Assembly: GCF_031979925.1 (NCBI RefSeq)
Contig: NZ_DALZFB010000002.1
Coordinates: 186,001 to 250,000 of the forward strand
Direction: 5' to 3'
Origin: Pseudescherichia sp031979925
GTDB taxonomy: Bacteria; Pseudomonadota; Gammaproteobacteria; Enterobacterales; Enterobacteriaceae
DNA length: 64,000 nucleotides
The translations under genes were made by a program, and so were the position numbers. Below are positions 35,437 through 45,182 of the stretch, piece after piece; position 1 is the stretch's first letter, and each line of letters opens with the position of its first letter. The notes beneath the pieces are model-generated. The model had not been told where the DNA came from. It did no database searches and was given only the letters and a program-made list of their open reading frames with translations.

Positions 35437-38049
35437 ATGACTCAACAGCCCCAAGCCAAATACCGCCACGACTACCGTGCGCCAGATTACCTGATTAGCG
35501 ACATTGACCTGACTTTCGATCTTGATGCTGTTAAAACCGTCGTCACGGCTGAAAGCAAAATTTCCCGCCAGGGCGCAGCGGCCGAGCCTTTACGTCTTAA
35601 TGGCGAAGATTTAACTCTCGTCTCCCTTCACGTGGATGGTCAGCCGTGGTCAGATTATCAGATTGAAGAGAGTGCGCTGGTTATCAATAATCTGCCGGAT
35701 CGTTTTACCCTGCGCATCGTCAACGAGATTAGCCCGGCCGCTAACACCGCGCTGGAAGGGCTTTACCAGTCAGGGGAAGCGCTCTGCACCCAGTGTGAGG
35801 CCGAAGGTTTCCGTCATATCACCTGGTACCTTGACCGCCCGGACGTACTGGCACGCTTTACCACCAAAATCATCGCCGATAAGAGTAAATATCCGTTCCT
35901 GCTCTCCAACGGCAACCGCGTAGGCGAGGGCGATCTGGAGAATGGCCGTCACTGGGTACAGTGGCAGGATCCGTTCCCGAAACCCTGCTACCTGTTCGCG
36001 CTGGTAGCCGGTGATTTCGACGTGCTGCGTGACACCTATACCACCCGCTCCGGCCGCGAGGTGGCGCTGGAGTTGTTTGTCGATCGTGGCAACCTTGACC
36101 GCGCTCCGTGGGCGATGACCTCCCTGCAAAACTCCATGAAGTGGGACGAGGAGCGTTTTGGTCTCGAGTACGATCTCGACATCTATATGATTGTCGCCGT
36201 CGATTTCTTCAACATGGGGGCGATGGAGAACAAGGGTCTTAACGTCTTTAACTCCAAATATGTGCTGGCCCGCACCGATACCGCCACCGATAAAGACTAC
36301 CTCGACATTGAGCGGGTTATCGGCCACGAGTACTTCCATAACTGGACCGGTAACCGTGTCACCTGCCGCGACTGGTTCCAGCTCAGCCTGAAAGAGGGGC
36401 TGACCGTGTTCCGCGATCAGGAGTTCAGCTCCGATCTCGGCTCCCGCGCGGTGAACCGCATCAGCAACGTGCGTACCATGCGCGGCCTGCAGTTTGCGGA
36501 AGATGCCAGCCCGATGGCGCACCCGATCCGCCCGGACAAAGTGATCGAGATGAACAACTTCTATACCCTGACGGTGTATGAGAAGGGGTCTGAGGTGATC
36601 CGCATGCTGCATACCCTGCTGGGCGAAGAGAACTTCCAGCGCGGGATGCAGCTCTACTTTGAGCGTCACGACGGCAGCGCCGCCACCTGCGACGACTTTG
36701 TCCAGGCGATGGAGGATGCCTCCAACGTCGATCTCTCCCATTTCCGCCGCTGGTACAGTCAGTCCGGTACACCGATTGTGAGCGTCCGCGACGACTACAA
36801 CCCAGAGACCGAGCAGTATACCCTGACCATCAGCCAGCGCACGCCGCCGACGGCCGAGCAGGAAGAGAAGCTGCCTCTGCACATTCCGTTTGATATTGAG
36901 CTGTACGACAACGAAGGCCAGGTCATCCCGCTACAAAAAGAGGGACACCCGGTGCACCACGTGCTCAACGTCACCCAGGAGGAGCAGACCTTTGTCTTTG
37001 ATAAGGTCTATTTCCAGCCGGTGCCCTCCTTGCTGCGCGAGTTCTCCGCCCCAGTGAAGCTGGAGTATAAATGGAGCGATCAGCAGCTGACGTTCCTGAT
37101 GCGCCATGCGCGCAACGACTTCTCCCGCTGGGACGCGGCTCAGAGCCTGCTGGCGACCTATATCAAGCTGAACGTGGCCCGTCACCAGCAGGGTCAGCCG
37201 CTGTCGCTGCCGCTGCACGTAGCCGACGCCTTCCGGGCGATCCTGCTGGATGCCGACATCGATCCGGCCCTGGCGGCAGAGATCCTGACCCTGCCGTCTG
37301 CAGGCGAAATGGCCGAGCTGTTCGATATCATCGATCCGGTAGCGATCGTTGCCGTCCGCGAGGCGCTAACCCGCACCCTGGCAACCGAGCTTTCCGACGA
37401 GTTCCTTGCGGTCTACAACGCCCACAAGCTCGACGCCTACCGGGTTGAGCATGCGGATATCGGCAAGCGCTCGCTGCGCAACACCTGTCTGCGCTACCTG
37501 GCGTTTGGCGACGTTAAGCTGGGCGATACTCTGGTTACCCAGCAGTATCACTCTGCGGACAACATGACCGACGCGCTGGCGGCGCTCTCTGCTGCCGTCG
37601 CGGCGCAGCTGCCGTGCCGCGATACGCTGATGCAGGAGTATGACGATAAGTGGCATCAGGATGGTCTGGTGATGGACAAGTGGTTTATTCTGCAAGCCAC
37701 CAGCCCGGCCAGCAACGTGCTGGAGACCGTGCGTGGCCTGCTTAACCACCGCTCCTTTACTCTCAGCAACCCGAACCGCGTTCGCTCGCTGATTGGCGCA
37801 TTCGCCGGCAGCAACCCGGCGGCGTTCCACGCTGAAGACGGCAGCGGCTACCGTTTCATGGTAGAGATGCTGACCGAGCTTAACAGCCGTAACCCGCAGG
37901 TGGCGTCGCGTCTGATTGAGCCGCTGATCCGCCTGAAACGTTACGATGAAGGACGCCAGACGCAGATGCGTGCGGCGCTGGAGCAACTGAAAGGCCTGGA
38001 AAACCTCTCTGGCGATCTCTACGAGAAGATCGCTAAGGCGCTGGCCTGA
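35437..38049 (+). CDS. pepN: aminopeptidase N
   Basis: PepN is the main broad-range M1 zinc aminopeptidase of the cytoplasm. The 870 residues match E. coli PepN. The GAMEN substrate motif (MGAMENKGL) is followed by the zinc site HEYFH with H297, E298 and H301, and E320 downstream in LKEGLTVF. The C-terminal helical domain is complete. In K-12 the ssu sulfonate genes lie next to it; here a terminator and then pyrD follow. Confidence 0.98.
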   Translation: MTQQPQAKYRHDYRAPDYLISDIDLTFDLDAVKTVVTAESKISRQGAAAEPLRLNGEDLTLVSLHVDGQPWSDYQIEESALVINNLPDRFTLRIVNEISPAANTALEGLYQSGEALCTQCEAEGFRHITWYLDRPDVLARFTTKIIADKSKYPFLLSNGNRVGEGDLENGRHWVQWQDPFPKPCYLFALVAGDFDVLRDTYTTRSGREVALELFVDRGNLDRAPWAMTSLQNSMKWDEERFGLEYDLDIYMIVAVDFFNMGAMENKGLNVFNSKYVLARTDTATDKDYLDIERVIGHEYFHNWTGNRVTCRDWFQLSLKEGLTVFRDQEFSSDLGSRAVNRISNVRTMRGLQFAEDASPMAHPIRPDKVIEMNNFYTLTVYEKGSEVIRMLHTLLGEENFQRGMQLYFERHDGSAATCDDFVQAMEDASNVDLSHFRRWYSQSGTPIVSVRDDYNPETEQYTLTISQRTPPTAEQEEKLPLHIPFDIELYDNEGQVIPLQKEGHPVHHVLNVTQEEQTFVFDKVYFQPVPSLLREFSAPVKLEYKWSDQQLTFLMRHARNDFSRWDAAQSLLATYIKLNVARHQQGQPLSLPLHVADAFRAILLDADIDPALAAEILTLPSAGEMAELFDIIDPVAIVAVREALTRTLATELSDEFLAVYNAHKLDAYRVEHADIGKRSLRNTCLRYLAFGDVKLGDTLVTQQYHSADNMTDALAALSAAVAAQLPCRDTLMQEYDDKWHQDGLVMDKWFILQATSPASNVLETVRGLLNHRSFTLSNPNRVRSLIGAFAGSNPAAFHAEDGSGYRFMVEMLTELNSRNPQVASRLIEPLIRLKRYDEGRQTQMRAALEQLKGLENLSGDLYEKIAKALA

Positions 38050-38056
38050 TAAATCG

Positions 38057-38084
38057 CCGGGCAGCAGCCTGCTGCCCGGTTTTT
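38057..38084 (+). terminator. rho-independent terminator of pepN
   Basis: A 10-bp perfect stem (ccgggcagca / tgctgcccgg) with a 3-base loop is followed by five T, 8 bases after pepN. Confidence 0.92.
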
Positions 38085-38105
38085 CCCCCTTTATTGCCTC
38101 TCTCC

Positions 38106-38121
38106 AGGAAATCGTTTGCGT
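38106..38121. promoter_or_regulatory. PurR operator upstream of pyrD
   Basis: On the minus strand ACGCAAACGATTTCCT differs from the PurR consensus ACGCAAACGTTTTCNT at one defined position. Repression of pyrD by PurR is known in E. coli. Confidence 0.7.
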
Positions 38122-38172
38122 TTTATCTGAATTAATTGCCCCAGGTCAATTCCCTTTAGCATCGCAATCGCA

Positions 38173-38201
38173 CATAATACGCCCCCGGTTTGCACACCGG
38201 G
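38173..38201 (+). promoter_or_regulatory. pyrD -10 and start-switching leader hairpin
   Basis: CATAAT is followed 4-7 bases later by a run of C, then CCCGGT and ACCGGG, which form a 6-bp hairpin just before the AGGAGA ribosome site. In E. coli transcripts that start on C at high CTP include the hairpin and block translation, while those starting on G two or three bases later do not. The same parts are present here. Confidence 0.75.
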
Positions 38202-38216
38202 AATCCAGGAGAGTTC

Positions 38217-39227
38217 ATGTACTACCCCTTCGTTCGTAAAGCCCTTTTCCAGCTCGACCCCGAGCGCGCTCATGAATTTACGTTTCAGCAGTTACGCCGT
38301 ATTTCCGGCACCCCTTTAGCCGCGCTGGTACGCCAGAACGTGCCGCAAAAGCCGGTCTCCTGCATGGGGCTGACCTTTAAGAATCCGCTTGGCCTGGCAG
38401 CGGGTCTGGATAAAAACGGCGAGTGTATTGATGCGCTGGGTGCCATGGGTTTTGGCGCTATTGAAATTGGTACCGTGACCCCGCGCCCGCAGCCGGGCAA
38501 CGATAAGCCGCGTATCTTCCGTCTGGTCGAGGCCGAGGGGTTAATTAACCGCATGGGGTTCAATAACCTCGGCGTGGATAACCTGGTGGAGAACGTCAAA
38601 AAAGCCCATTTTGACGGCGTGCTGGGAATTAATATTGGCAAAAATAAAGATACGCCGGTGGAGCAGGGTAAAGATGACTATCTGATCTGTATGGATAAAG
38701 TCTATCCCTATGCGGGCTATATCGCGATTAACATCTCCTCGCCAAACACCCCAGGTCTCCGCTCGCTGCAATACGGTGAGGCGCTGGACGATCTGCTCTC
38801 TGCCATTAAAAATAAGCAGCGCGAGCTGCAGAATATTCACCATAAATATGTCCCTGTGGCGGTGAAAATTGCCCCCGATCTCTCCGTTGAGGAGTTAATT
38901 CAGGTGGCTGACAGCCTGGTTCGCCATAATATCGATGGTGTTATTGCTACCAATACCACGCTTGAAAGAGGGCTGGTGCAGGGAATGCGGCACTGTGATG
39001 AGACCGGTGGCTTAAGCGGTCGCCCACTGCAGCTAAAGAGTACCGAAATTATTCGCCGTCTGGCGCAGGAGCTGAATGGTCAACTGCCGATTATTGGCGT
39101 CGGCGGAATCGACTCCGTTATCGCCGCGCGGGAGAAAATCGCCGCCGGGGCAACGCTGGTGCAGATCTATTCCGGCTTTATATTTAAAGGCCCGCCGCTG
39201 ATTAAAGAAATCGTTAACCATATCTAA
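38217..39227 (+). CDS. pyrD: dihydroorotate dehydrogenase (quinone), class 2
   Basis: PyrD oxidises dihydroorotate to orotate at the inner face of the cytoplasmic membrane and passes electrons to quinones. The 336 residues match E. coli. The N-terminal helices (YYPFVRKALFQLDPERAHEF) form the membrane/quinone part; the FMN barrel carries the catalytic base S175 in NISSPNTPGLR, and GVGGID and IYSGFIFKGP bind phosphate. The ATG at 38217 follows CCAGGAGAG; an upstream ATG at 38190 lies inside the leader hairpin and is rejected. Confidence 0.98.
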   Translation: MYYPFVRKALFQLDPERAHEFTFQQLRRISGTPLAALVRQNVPQKPVSCMGLTFKNPLGLAAGLDKNGECIDALGAMGFGAIEIGTVTPRPQPGNDKPRIFRLVEAEGLINRMGFNNLGVDNLVENVKKAHFDGVLGINIGKNKDTPVEQGKDDYLICMDKVYPYAGYIAINISSPNTPGLRSLQYGEALDDLLSAIKNKQRELQNIHHKYVPVAVKIAPDLSVEELIQVADSLVRHNIDGVIATNTTLERGLVQGMRHCDETGGLSGRPLQLKSTEIIRRLAQELNGQLPIIGVGGIDSVIAAREKIAAGATLVQIYSGFIFKGPPLIKEIVNHI

Positions 39228-39394
39228 TCCTTTGCGTCTAAATGTTAACCAGGGGTTTATTTCCGTCCCTGGTTGTTTTATATTCCCCTCGATGTTGTTT
39301 ATTAAACGTTCTCATTATTGACTTTTTGTGGTAAGCGGAACGCTAGCAACGGACACAAAAGCAGCAGGACGCTTGAGGGGGAGCGGAGAGGAAA

Positions 39395-39931
39395 ATGCGA
39401 ATCAAACCTGACGATAACTGGCGCTGGTATTACGACGAAGAGCACGATCGAATGATGCTCGATCTCGCCAATGGGATGCTGTTTCGCTCCCGTTACGCCC
39501 GTCGGATGCTGACGCCGGACGCGTTCGCTCCTTCCGGTTTTTGCGTAGATGACGCCGCGCTCTACTTCTCCTTTGAGGAGCGCAGCCGCGAGTTTGACCT
39601 CTCCCGGGAGCAGCGGGCCGAGCTGGTGCTGAATGCGCTGGTAGCGATCCGCTTCCTGAAGCCGCAGATGCCAAAAAGCTGGCATTTCCACTCCTACGGC
39701 GACAGCTGGCAGCCGGAGCTGGGCGAAGCCGCCAGCGTCTGGCTTAGCGATACCGCAGAGCAGGTGAACCTGCTGGTGGTGGAGCCGGGTGATAACGCCA
39801 CCCTCTGCCTGCTGGCACAGCCCGGCGTGGTGATTGCCGGACGTACGATGCAGCTCGGTGACGCGATCAAGATCATGAACGATCGTATGCGACCGCTGCC
39901 CCAGATGTTCAGCCTGGAGCAGGCAGTTTAA
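39395..39931 (+). CDS. zapC: cell division protein ZapC
   Basis: ZapC is a cytoplasmic FtsZ-bundling protein that stabilises the division ring. The 178-residue protein aligns throughout with E. coli ZapC (180 residues), with identical stretches such as RIKPDDNWRWYYDEEHDRMMLDLANGML at the start. It is two residues shorter near the C-terminus. A GAGAGGAAA ribosome site precedes the ATG. The stop overlaps the ycbX stop by four bases on the other strand. Confidence 0.95.
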   Translation: MRIKPDDNWRWYYDEEHDRMMLDLANGMLFRSRYARRMLTPDAFAPSGFCVDDAALYFSFEERSREFDLSREQRAELVLNALVAIRFLKPQMPKSWHFHSYGDSWQPELGEAASVWLSDTAEQVNLLVVEPGDNATLCLLAQPGVVIAGRTMQLGDAIKIMNDRMRPLPQMFSLEQAV

Positions 39932-41037
39932 GGTTCCAGCACCAGCGGCGTTTTAGGAATGCAGCTGCAGCTCAGGATGGTGCCGTCGTCGCCGATGGCG
40001 GACTGCTTCAGGGCGCTGACTTCTCCTTCCACCAGACGTACGCGGCAGCAGCCACAGATCCCGGCCCGGCAGGAGTAGGGCACACGGATCCCCTGGCTCT
40101 CCAGCTGCTCAAGCAGCACCTGCTGGTTATTCCCCGTAAAGCGCTCTCCCTGCCAGTCGATGGTCACCGTCGAGGCTGCCTGCTTCTCAACCTCCAGCGT
40201 CTCGACCGGCTCGCCTGCGCTATAGACTCGCGCCGGACCGCTCGCCAGCACGCTCACCTCATCACCGACGCGGATCACGCCGCTGTTGCGGGCAATCAGG
40301 TTCTGGCCGAAATCGACGTCGCCATTATCAACCGCGGTGCGGAACTGTTGCAGGGTATGCAGCGGCTCACCCGCCGGGTGCTTCTGTCCGCGCTCGGGGC
40401 TGATGGTGGTAAATACGCAGCGGCTACAGGGTTTAACCACATCAAAGATAACCTCGCCGATGCGCACGGTTTTCCAGGTATCCTCTTCCCACGCCTGCGC
40501 TCCGGTCACCACCAGGTTCGGGCGAAACTGCTCCATCTGGATGCTGGCCGGGCAGCGGCTCTGCAGATCGCGCAGCGAGGCGTCGTTGGTGAGCAGGTAG
40601 GGGAAGCCGTCAGCAAAGGAGAGCGGCACGCTCTCAAAGTGCTTCACGCGGCGGGTCGGCTCTTGTCCTACCCAGCGCAGCTGCACCTCGCGATTAAAAA
40701 AGCCGCTCAGCCACTGGTTGATCGCCGCGGGAGCGATTAATGCGGTAAAATGGTTTCCCCATACCTCCGTCGGTGCGGCGTCGCTGATAAAATCAGCAAA
40801 GCGGACCAGCGCGCTGCTGCCATCGGGCGCGGTGAGATGCAGGCCGTCATGCAGCGGCGACGGAATAAAACGCACCAGCTGTGGGTACTGGCGGGCGGTA
40901 ATAAAGGTACCGTCGGGTTCAGTAACCATAAAGATGCGGTCAAAGGCCAGACCGCTGATGTCGGCCAGGGCGTGCGTGAGGCCAATTCCGCGCATCGATT
41001 TGACCGGATGAATAAAAAGCCGCGACAGGATAGCCAC
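39928..41037 (-). CDS. ycbX: YcbX, MOSC and 2Fe-2S protein of N-hydroxylated base detoxification
   Basis: YcbX, with molybdenum cofactor, reduces N-hydroxylated base analogues such as 6-N-hydroxylaminopurine. The 369-residue protein has an N-terminal MOSC beta-barrel, a MOSC domain with the KPCSRCVFTT cysteine region, and a C-terminal ferredoxin domain with CRAGICGCC and a later CSC. The start is taken as the GTG at 41035-41037: GGAGGG lies four bases upstream and the length then equals E. coli YcbX. An ATG four codons further up has no ribosome site. Confidence 0.92.
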   Translation of the reverse strand: MAILSRLFIHPVKSMRGIGLTHALADISGLAFDRIFMVTEPDGTFITARQYPQLVRFIPSPLHDGLHLTAPDGSSALVRFADFISDAAPTEVWGNHFTALIAPAAINQWLSGFFNREVQLRWVGQEPTRRVKHFESVPLSFADGFPYLLTNDASLRDLQSRCPASIQMEQFRPNLVVTGAQAWEEDTWKTVRIGEVIFDVVKPCSRCVFTTISPERGQKHPAGEPLHTLQQFRTAVDNGDVDFGQNLIARNSGVIRVGDEVSVLASGPARVYSAGEPVETLEVEKQAASTVTIDWQGERFTGNNQQVLLEQLESQGIRVPYSCRAGICGCCRVRLVEGEVSALKQSAIGDDGTILSCSCIPKTPLVLEP

Positions 41038-41075
41038 TGCGCCCTCCATGGGTGTGAAAATAGGGTCTCAACTTT

Positions 41076-41103
41076 ATGACATCCAACTTATATTGGCTAT
41101 AAT
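41076..41103 (+). promoter_or_regulatory. candidate promoter of rlmL
   Basis: ATGACA and a perfect TATAAT are 16 bases apart; the start codon is 33 bases further. Sequence match only. Confidence 0.6.
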
Positions 41104-41136
41104 GCGCAACAATTTTCTGCGAGTAAAAGTGACGAT

Positions 41137-43245
41137 ATGAATTCTCTGTTTGCCAGTACGGCCCGTGGGCTGGAAGAGCTGTTAAAAACTGAACTGGAAA
41201 ACCTCGGGGCGCAGCACGCCCAGGTGGTTCAGGGCGGTGTCCATTTTGAGGGGGACACCCGGCTCATTTACCAGAGCCTGATGTGGAGTCGCCTGGCTTC
41301 GCGCATTATTCTGCCGCTGAACGAGTGCAAGGTCTACAGCGACCTTGATCTCTATATGGGCGTGCAGGCGATTGACTGGACGGAGATTTTCAACCCCGGC
41401 GCAACCTTTGCCGTACACTTCAGCGGGCTGAATGAGGAGATCCGCAACAGCCAGTATGGTGCCATGAGGGTAAAAGACGCCATCGTCGACAGCTTCACGC
41501 GTAAAAATATGGAGCGCCCGAACGTCGATCGTGAGCAGCCAGATATGCGTATCAACGTCTGGCTGAATAAAGAGACCGCCCATATTGCCCTCGATCTCAG
41601 CGGCGACGGTCTGCACCTGCGCGGTTATCGTGACCGGGCCGGGCTTGCGCCAATGAAAGAGACCCTGGCAGCGGCGGTAGTCATGCGCTCCGGCTGGCAG
41701 CCGGGTACGCCACTGCTCGATCCGCTCTGCGGCTCCGGTACCCTGCTGATTGAGGCGGCGATGCTCGCTACCGATCGTGCGCCGGGCCTGCACCGCCAGA
41801 ACTGGGGCTTTAGCGGCTGGGCGCAGCACGACGACGCGCTGTGGAAAGAGGTTAAGGCCGAGGCGCAGACCCGCGCCCGTCGCGGGCTGGCAGACTACGG
41901 CTCGCGCTTCTACGGCTCCGACAGCGATCCCCGGGTGATCGATATTGCCCGCAGCAACGCCCGTCGCGCAGGCGTCGGCGAGCTGATCGACTTTAACGTC
42001 AAAGACGTCGCCCAGCTGACCAATCCGCTGCCGGAAGGGCCGCACGGTACAGTGCTCAGCAACCCGCCGTATGGTGAGCGTCTTGAGAGCGAACCGGCGC
42101 TGATCGCCATGCATAGCCTGCTGGGCCGCACGCTGAAAAACAGTTTCGGCGGCTGGAACGTCTCTCTGTTCAGCGCCTCGCCGGAGCTGCTCAGCTGCCT
42201 GCAGCTGCGCGCCGACCGTCAGTTTAAAGCCAAAAACGGTCCGCTGGAGTGCGTGCAGAAAAACTACTCCATTGCGGAAAACTTCGGTGATATCAAGGCC
42301 AGCGGCATGGCGGAAGATTACGCCAACCGCCTGCGCAAAAACGTCAAAAAGCTGGAGAAGTGGGCGCGCCAGGAGGGGATCGAGTGCTATCGCCTCTATG
42401 ATGCCGACCTGCCGGATTATAACGTGGCGGTAGACCGCTACGCCGACTGGGTGGTGGTACAGGAGTACGCTCCGCCGAAAACCGTCGATGCGCAGAAAGC
42501 CCGTCAGCGCCTGCTGGATGTTATTGCCGCCACCATCGCGGTGCTGGGGATCGCGCCTAACAAGCTGGTGCTGAAGACCCGCGAGCGCCAGAAAGGCAAG
42601 AACCAGTACCAGAAGATGAACGAGAAGGGCGAATTCATGGAGGTGAGCGAGTACAACGCCCGCCTGTGGGTCAACCTGACCGACTACCTGGATACCGGCC
42701 TGTTCCTTGACCACCGTATCGCCCGGCGAATGCTCGGCCAGATGAGCAAAGGCAAAGATTTCCTCAACCTCTTCTCCTACACCGGCAGCGCCAGCGTGCA
42801 TGCTGGGCTCGGCGGGGCGGCGTCGACCACCACGGTTGACATGTCACGCACCTATCTGGAGTGGGCCGAGCGCAACCTGCGCCTGAACGGCCTCACCGGT
42901 CGCCAGCATCGCCTGATGCAGGCCGACGTGATGGGCTGGCTGCGGGAGACCGACGAGCAGTTCGATCTGATCTTTATCGATCCGCCGACCTTCTCCAACT
43001 CCAAGCGAATGGAAGAAGCGTTTGACGTGCAGCGCGATCACCTGAGCTTGATGAAAGACTTAAAACGGATGCTGCGCAAAGGCGGCACGATTATGTTCTC
43101 AAACAACAAACGCGGTTTCCGCATGGACCACGACGGGCTGGCTGAGCTGGGGCTGAAAGCACAAGATATCACCCAAAAAACGCAGTCGCAGGACTTCGCC
43201 CGCAACCGTCAGATCCATAACTGCTGGCTGATTACCGCAGCCTGA
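41137..43245 (+). CDS. rlmL: bifunctional 23S rRNA methyltransferase RlmL/RlmK
   Basis: One chain makes both m2G2445 (RlmL half) and m7G2069 (RlmK half) in 23S rRNA. The 702-residue protein begins with a THUMP domain (about 40-155), then the RlmL methyltransferase with DPLCGSGTLLIEAAM and the NPPYGERL motif at 309-316, and ends with the RlmK methyltransferase with LFSYTGSASVHA and DPPTFSNSKRM from residue 615. Length and order equal E. coli. uup follows after 15 bases, so both probably share a transcript. Confidence 0.97.
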   Translation: MNSLFASTARGLEELLKTELENLGAQHAQVVQGGVHFEGDTRLIYQSLMWSRLASRIILPLNECKVYSDLDLYMGVQAIDWTEIFNPGATFAVHFSGLNEEIRNSQYGAMRVKDAIVDSFTRKNMERPNVDREQPDMRINVWLNKETAHIALDLSGDGLHLRGYRDRAGLAPMKETLAAAVVMRSGWQPGTPLLDPLCGSGTLLIEAAMLATDRAPGLHRQNWGFSGWAQHDDALWKEVKAEAQTRARRGLADYGSRFYGSDSDPRVIDIARSNARRAGVGELIDFNVKDVAQLTNPLPEGPHGTVLSNPPYGERLESEPALIAMHSLLGRTLKNSFGGWNVSLFSASPELLSCLQLRADRQFKAKNGPLECVQKNYSIAENFGDIKASGMAEDYANRLRKNVKKLEKWARQEGIECYRLYDADLPDYNVAVDRYADWVVVQEYAPPKTVDAQKARQRLLDVIAATIAVLGIAPNKLVLKTRERQKGKNQYQKMNEKGEFMEVSEYNARLWVNLTDYLDTGLFLDHRIARRMLGQMSKGKDFLNLFSYTGSASVHAGLGGAASTTTVDMSRTYLEWAERNLRLNGLTGRQHRLMQADVMGWLRETDEQFDLIFIDPPTFSNSKRMEEAFDVQRDHLSLMKDLKRMLRKGGTIMFSNNKRGFRMDHDGLAELGLKAQDITQKTQSQDFARNRQIHNCWLITAA

Positions 43246-43260
43246 GAGGAATAGAACAAG

Positions 43261-45168
43261 ATGTCATTAATCAGTATGCACGGTGCCTGGCTGTCGTTCA
43301 GCGACTCGCCGCTTCTGGACAACGCCGAGCTTCATATCGAAGACAACGAGCGCGTCTGCCTGGTCGGACGTAACGGCGCGGGTAAATCCACCCTGATGAA
43401 GATCCTCAACCGTGAGCAGGGTCTGGACGATGGCCGTATCGTCTATGAGCAGGATCTGGTCGTGGCGCGCCTGCAGCAGGATCCACCGCGTAACGTTGCC
43501 GGTAGCGTCTACGACTTTGTTGCCGAGGGGATCTCGGAGCAGGCCGAATACCTCAAGGGTTATCATGAGATCTCCCATCTGGTTATGAGCGATCCGAGCG
43601 AAAAAAACCTCAACGAGATGGCGCGCCTGCAAGAGCTGCTGGATCACTACGGTCTCTGGCAGATGGAAAACCGCATCAACGAGGTGCTGGCCCAGCTGGG
43701 TCTGGAAGCCGATATGGCGCTGGCGTCGCTCTCCGGCGGCTGGCTGCGTAAGGCGGCGCTGGGGCGTGCGCTGGTAAGCAACCCGCGCGTGCTGCTGCTG
43801 GACGAACCGACCAACCACCTGGATATCGAAACCATCGACTGGCTGGAAGGGTTCCTGAAAACCTTCAACGGGACGATTATCTTTATCTCCCACGACCGTT
43901 CGTTTATCCGCAACATGGCAACGCGCATTGTCGATCTCGATCGCGGCAAGCTGGTTACCTACCCGGGCAACTACGACCAGTATTTGCTGGAGAAAGAGGA
44001 GGCGCTGCGGGTTGAAGAGCTACAGAACGCCGAATTTGACCGCAAGCTGGCGCAGGAAGAGGTGTGGATCCGTCAGGGCATTAAAGCGCGTCGTACCCGC
44101 AACGAAGGGCGCGTCCGTGCCCTGAAGGCGATGCGACGCGAGCGCAGCGAACGCCGTGAGGTGATGGGCAGCGCGAAGATGCAGGTTGAAGAGGCCGCCC
44201 GCTCCGGCAAGATCGTCATTGAGATGGAGAACGTGCACTACGGCGTGGACGGCAAAAAGCTGGTTACCGATTTCTCCGCCCAGGTCCAGCGTGGCGATAA
44301 AATTGCCCTGATTGGCCCGAACGGCTGCGGTAAAACCACGCTGCTGAAGCTGATGCTAGGCCAGTTGCAGGCTGACAGCGGGCGTATTCATATCGGTACC
44401 AAGCTGGAAGTAGCCTACTTTGACCAGCACCGTGCGGAGCTGGATCCGGATCGGACGGTGATGGATAACCTCGCCGAGGGCAAGCAGGAGGTAATGGTCA
44501 ACGGTAAGCCGCGCCACGTGCTGGGCTACCTGCAGGACTTCTTGTTCCACCCGAAACGGGCGATGACCCCGGTACGGGCACTCTCCGGCGGGGAGCGTAA
44601 CCGCCTGCTGCTGGCGCGTCTGTTCCTCAAGCCCAGCAACCTGATGATCCTCGATGAACCGACCAACGACCTCGACGTTGAAACCCTCGAGCTGCTGGAA
44701 GAGCTAATTGATGGCTACCAGGGTACGGTTCTGCTGGTAAGCCACGATCGTCAATTTGTCGATAACACCGTGACCGAGTGCTGGATCTTTGAAGGCCAGG
44801 GGCGGATTGGCCGCTACGTGGGTGGCTATCAGGATGCGCGAGGCCAGCAGGCTGCCTCTCAGGCGCAAAAACAGTCTGTTACTAAAAAGGTGACCGACGC
44901 CCCGGCGGCAAAAGCAGAAACTGTCAAACGCGGCGGGAGCAAACTAAGCTATAACCTGCAGCGGGAACTTGAGCAGCTTCCACAACGGCTTGAAGAGCTG
45001 GAGGCGAATCTCACCGCACTGCAGGCGCAGGTTGCTGACGGGGCCTTTTTCAGCCAGCCCCATGAGCAGACGCAAAAGGTGTTAGACGAGATGGCCGCCG
45101 CTGAGCAGGCGCTGGAAGAGGCTTTTGAGCGGTGGGAGCAGCTTGAGGCGCTTAAAAACGCGACGTAA
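43261..45168 (+). CDS. uup: ABC-F ATPase Uup
   Basis: Uup is a soluble ABC-F protein with two ATPase domains and no membrane part; it affects transposon excision, replication-fork stability and translation. The 635-residue protein has Walker A motifs GRNGAGKST (36-44) and GPNGCGKTT (352-360), signatures LSGGWLRK and LSGGERNR, and Walker B LLLDEPTNHLD and MILDEPTNDLD. The first signature is altered in the ABC-F manner. A charged C-terminal domain (about 540-635) forms a coiled-coil hairpin that binds nucleic acid. pqiA follows after 14 bases. Confidence 0.97.
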   Translation: MSLISMHGAWLSFSDSPLLDNAELHIEDNERVCLVGRNGAGKSTLMKILNREQGLDDGRIVYEQDLVVARLQQDPPRNVAGSVYDFVAEGISEQAEYLKGYHEISHLVMSDPSEKNLNEMARLQELLDHYGLWQMENRINEVLAQLGLEADMALASLSGGWLRKAALGRALVSNPRVLLLDEPTNHLDIETIDWLEGFLKTFNGTIIFISHDRSFIRNMATRIVDLDRGKLVTYPGNYDQYLLEKEEALRVEELQNAEFDRKLAQEEVWIRQGIKARRTRNEGRVRALKAMRRERSERREVMGSAKMQVEEAARSGKIVIEMENVHYGVDGKKLVTDFSAQVQRGDKIALIGPNGCGKTTLLKLMLGQLQADSGRIHIGTKLEVAYFDQHRAELDPDRTVMDNLAEGKQEVMVNGKPRHVLGYLQDFLFHPKRAMTPVRALSGGERNRLLLARLFLKPSNLMILDEPTNDLDVETLELLEELIDGYQGTVLLVSHDRQFVDNTVTECWIFEGQGRIGRYVGGYQDARGQQAASQAQKQSVTKKVTDAPAAKAETVKRGGSKLSYNLQRELEQLPQRLEELEANLTALQAQVADGAFFSQPHEQTQKVLDEMAAAEQALEEAFERWEQLEALKNAT

Positions 45169-45182
45169 TTCAGGGAGTGCGC

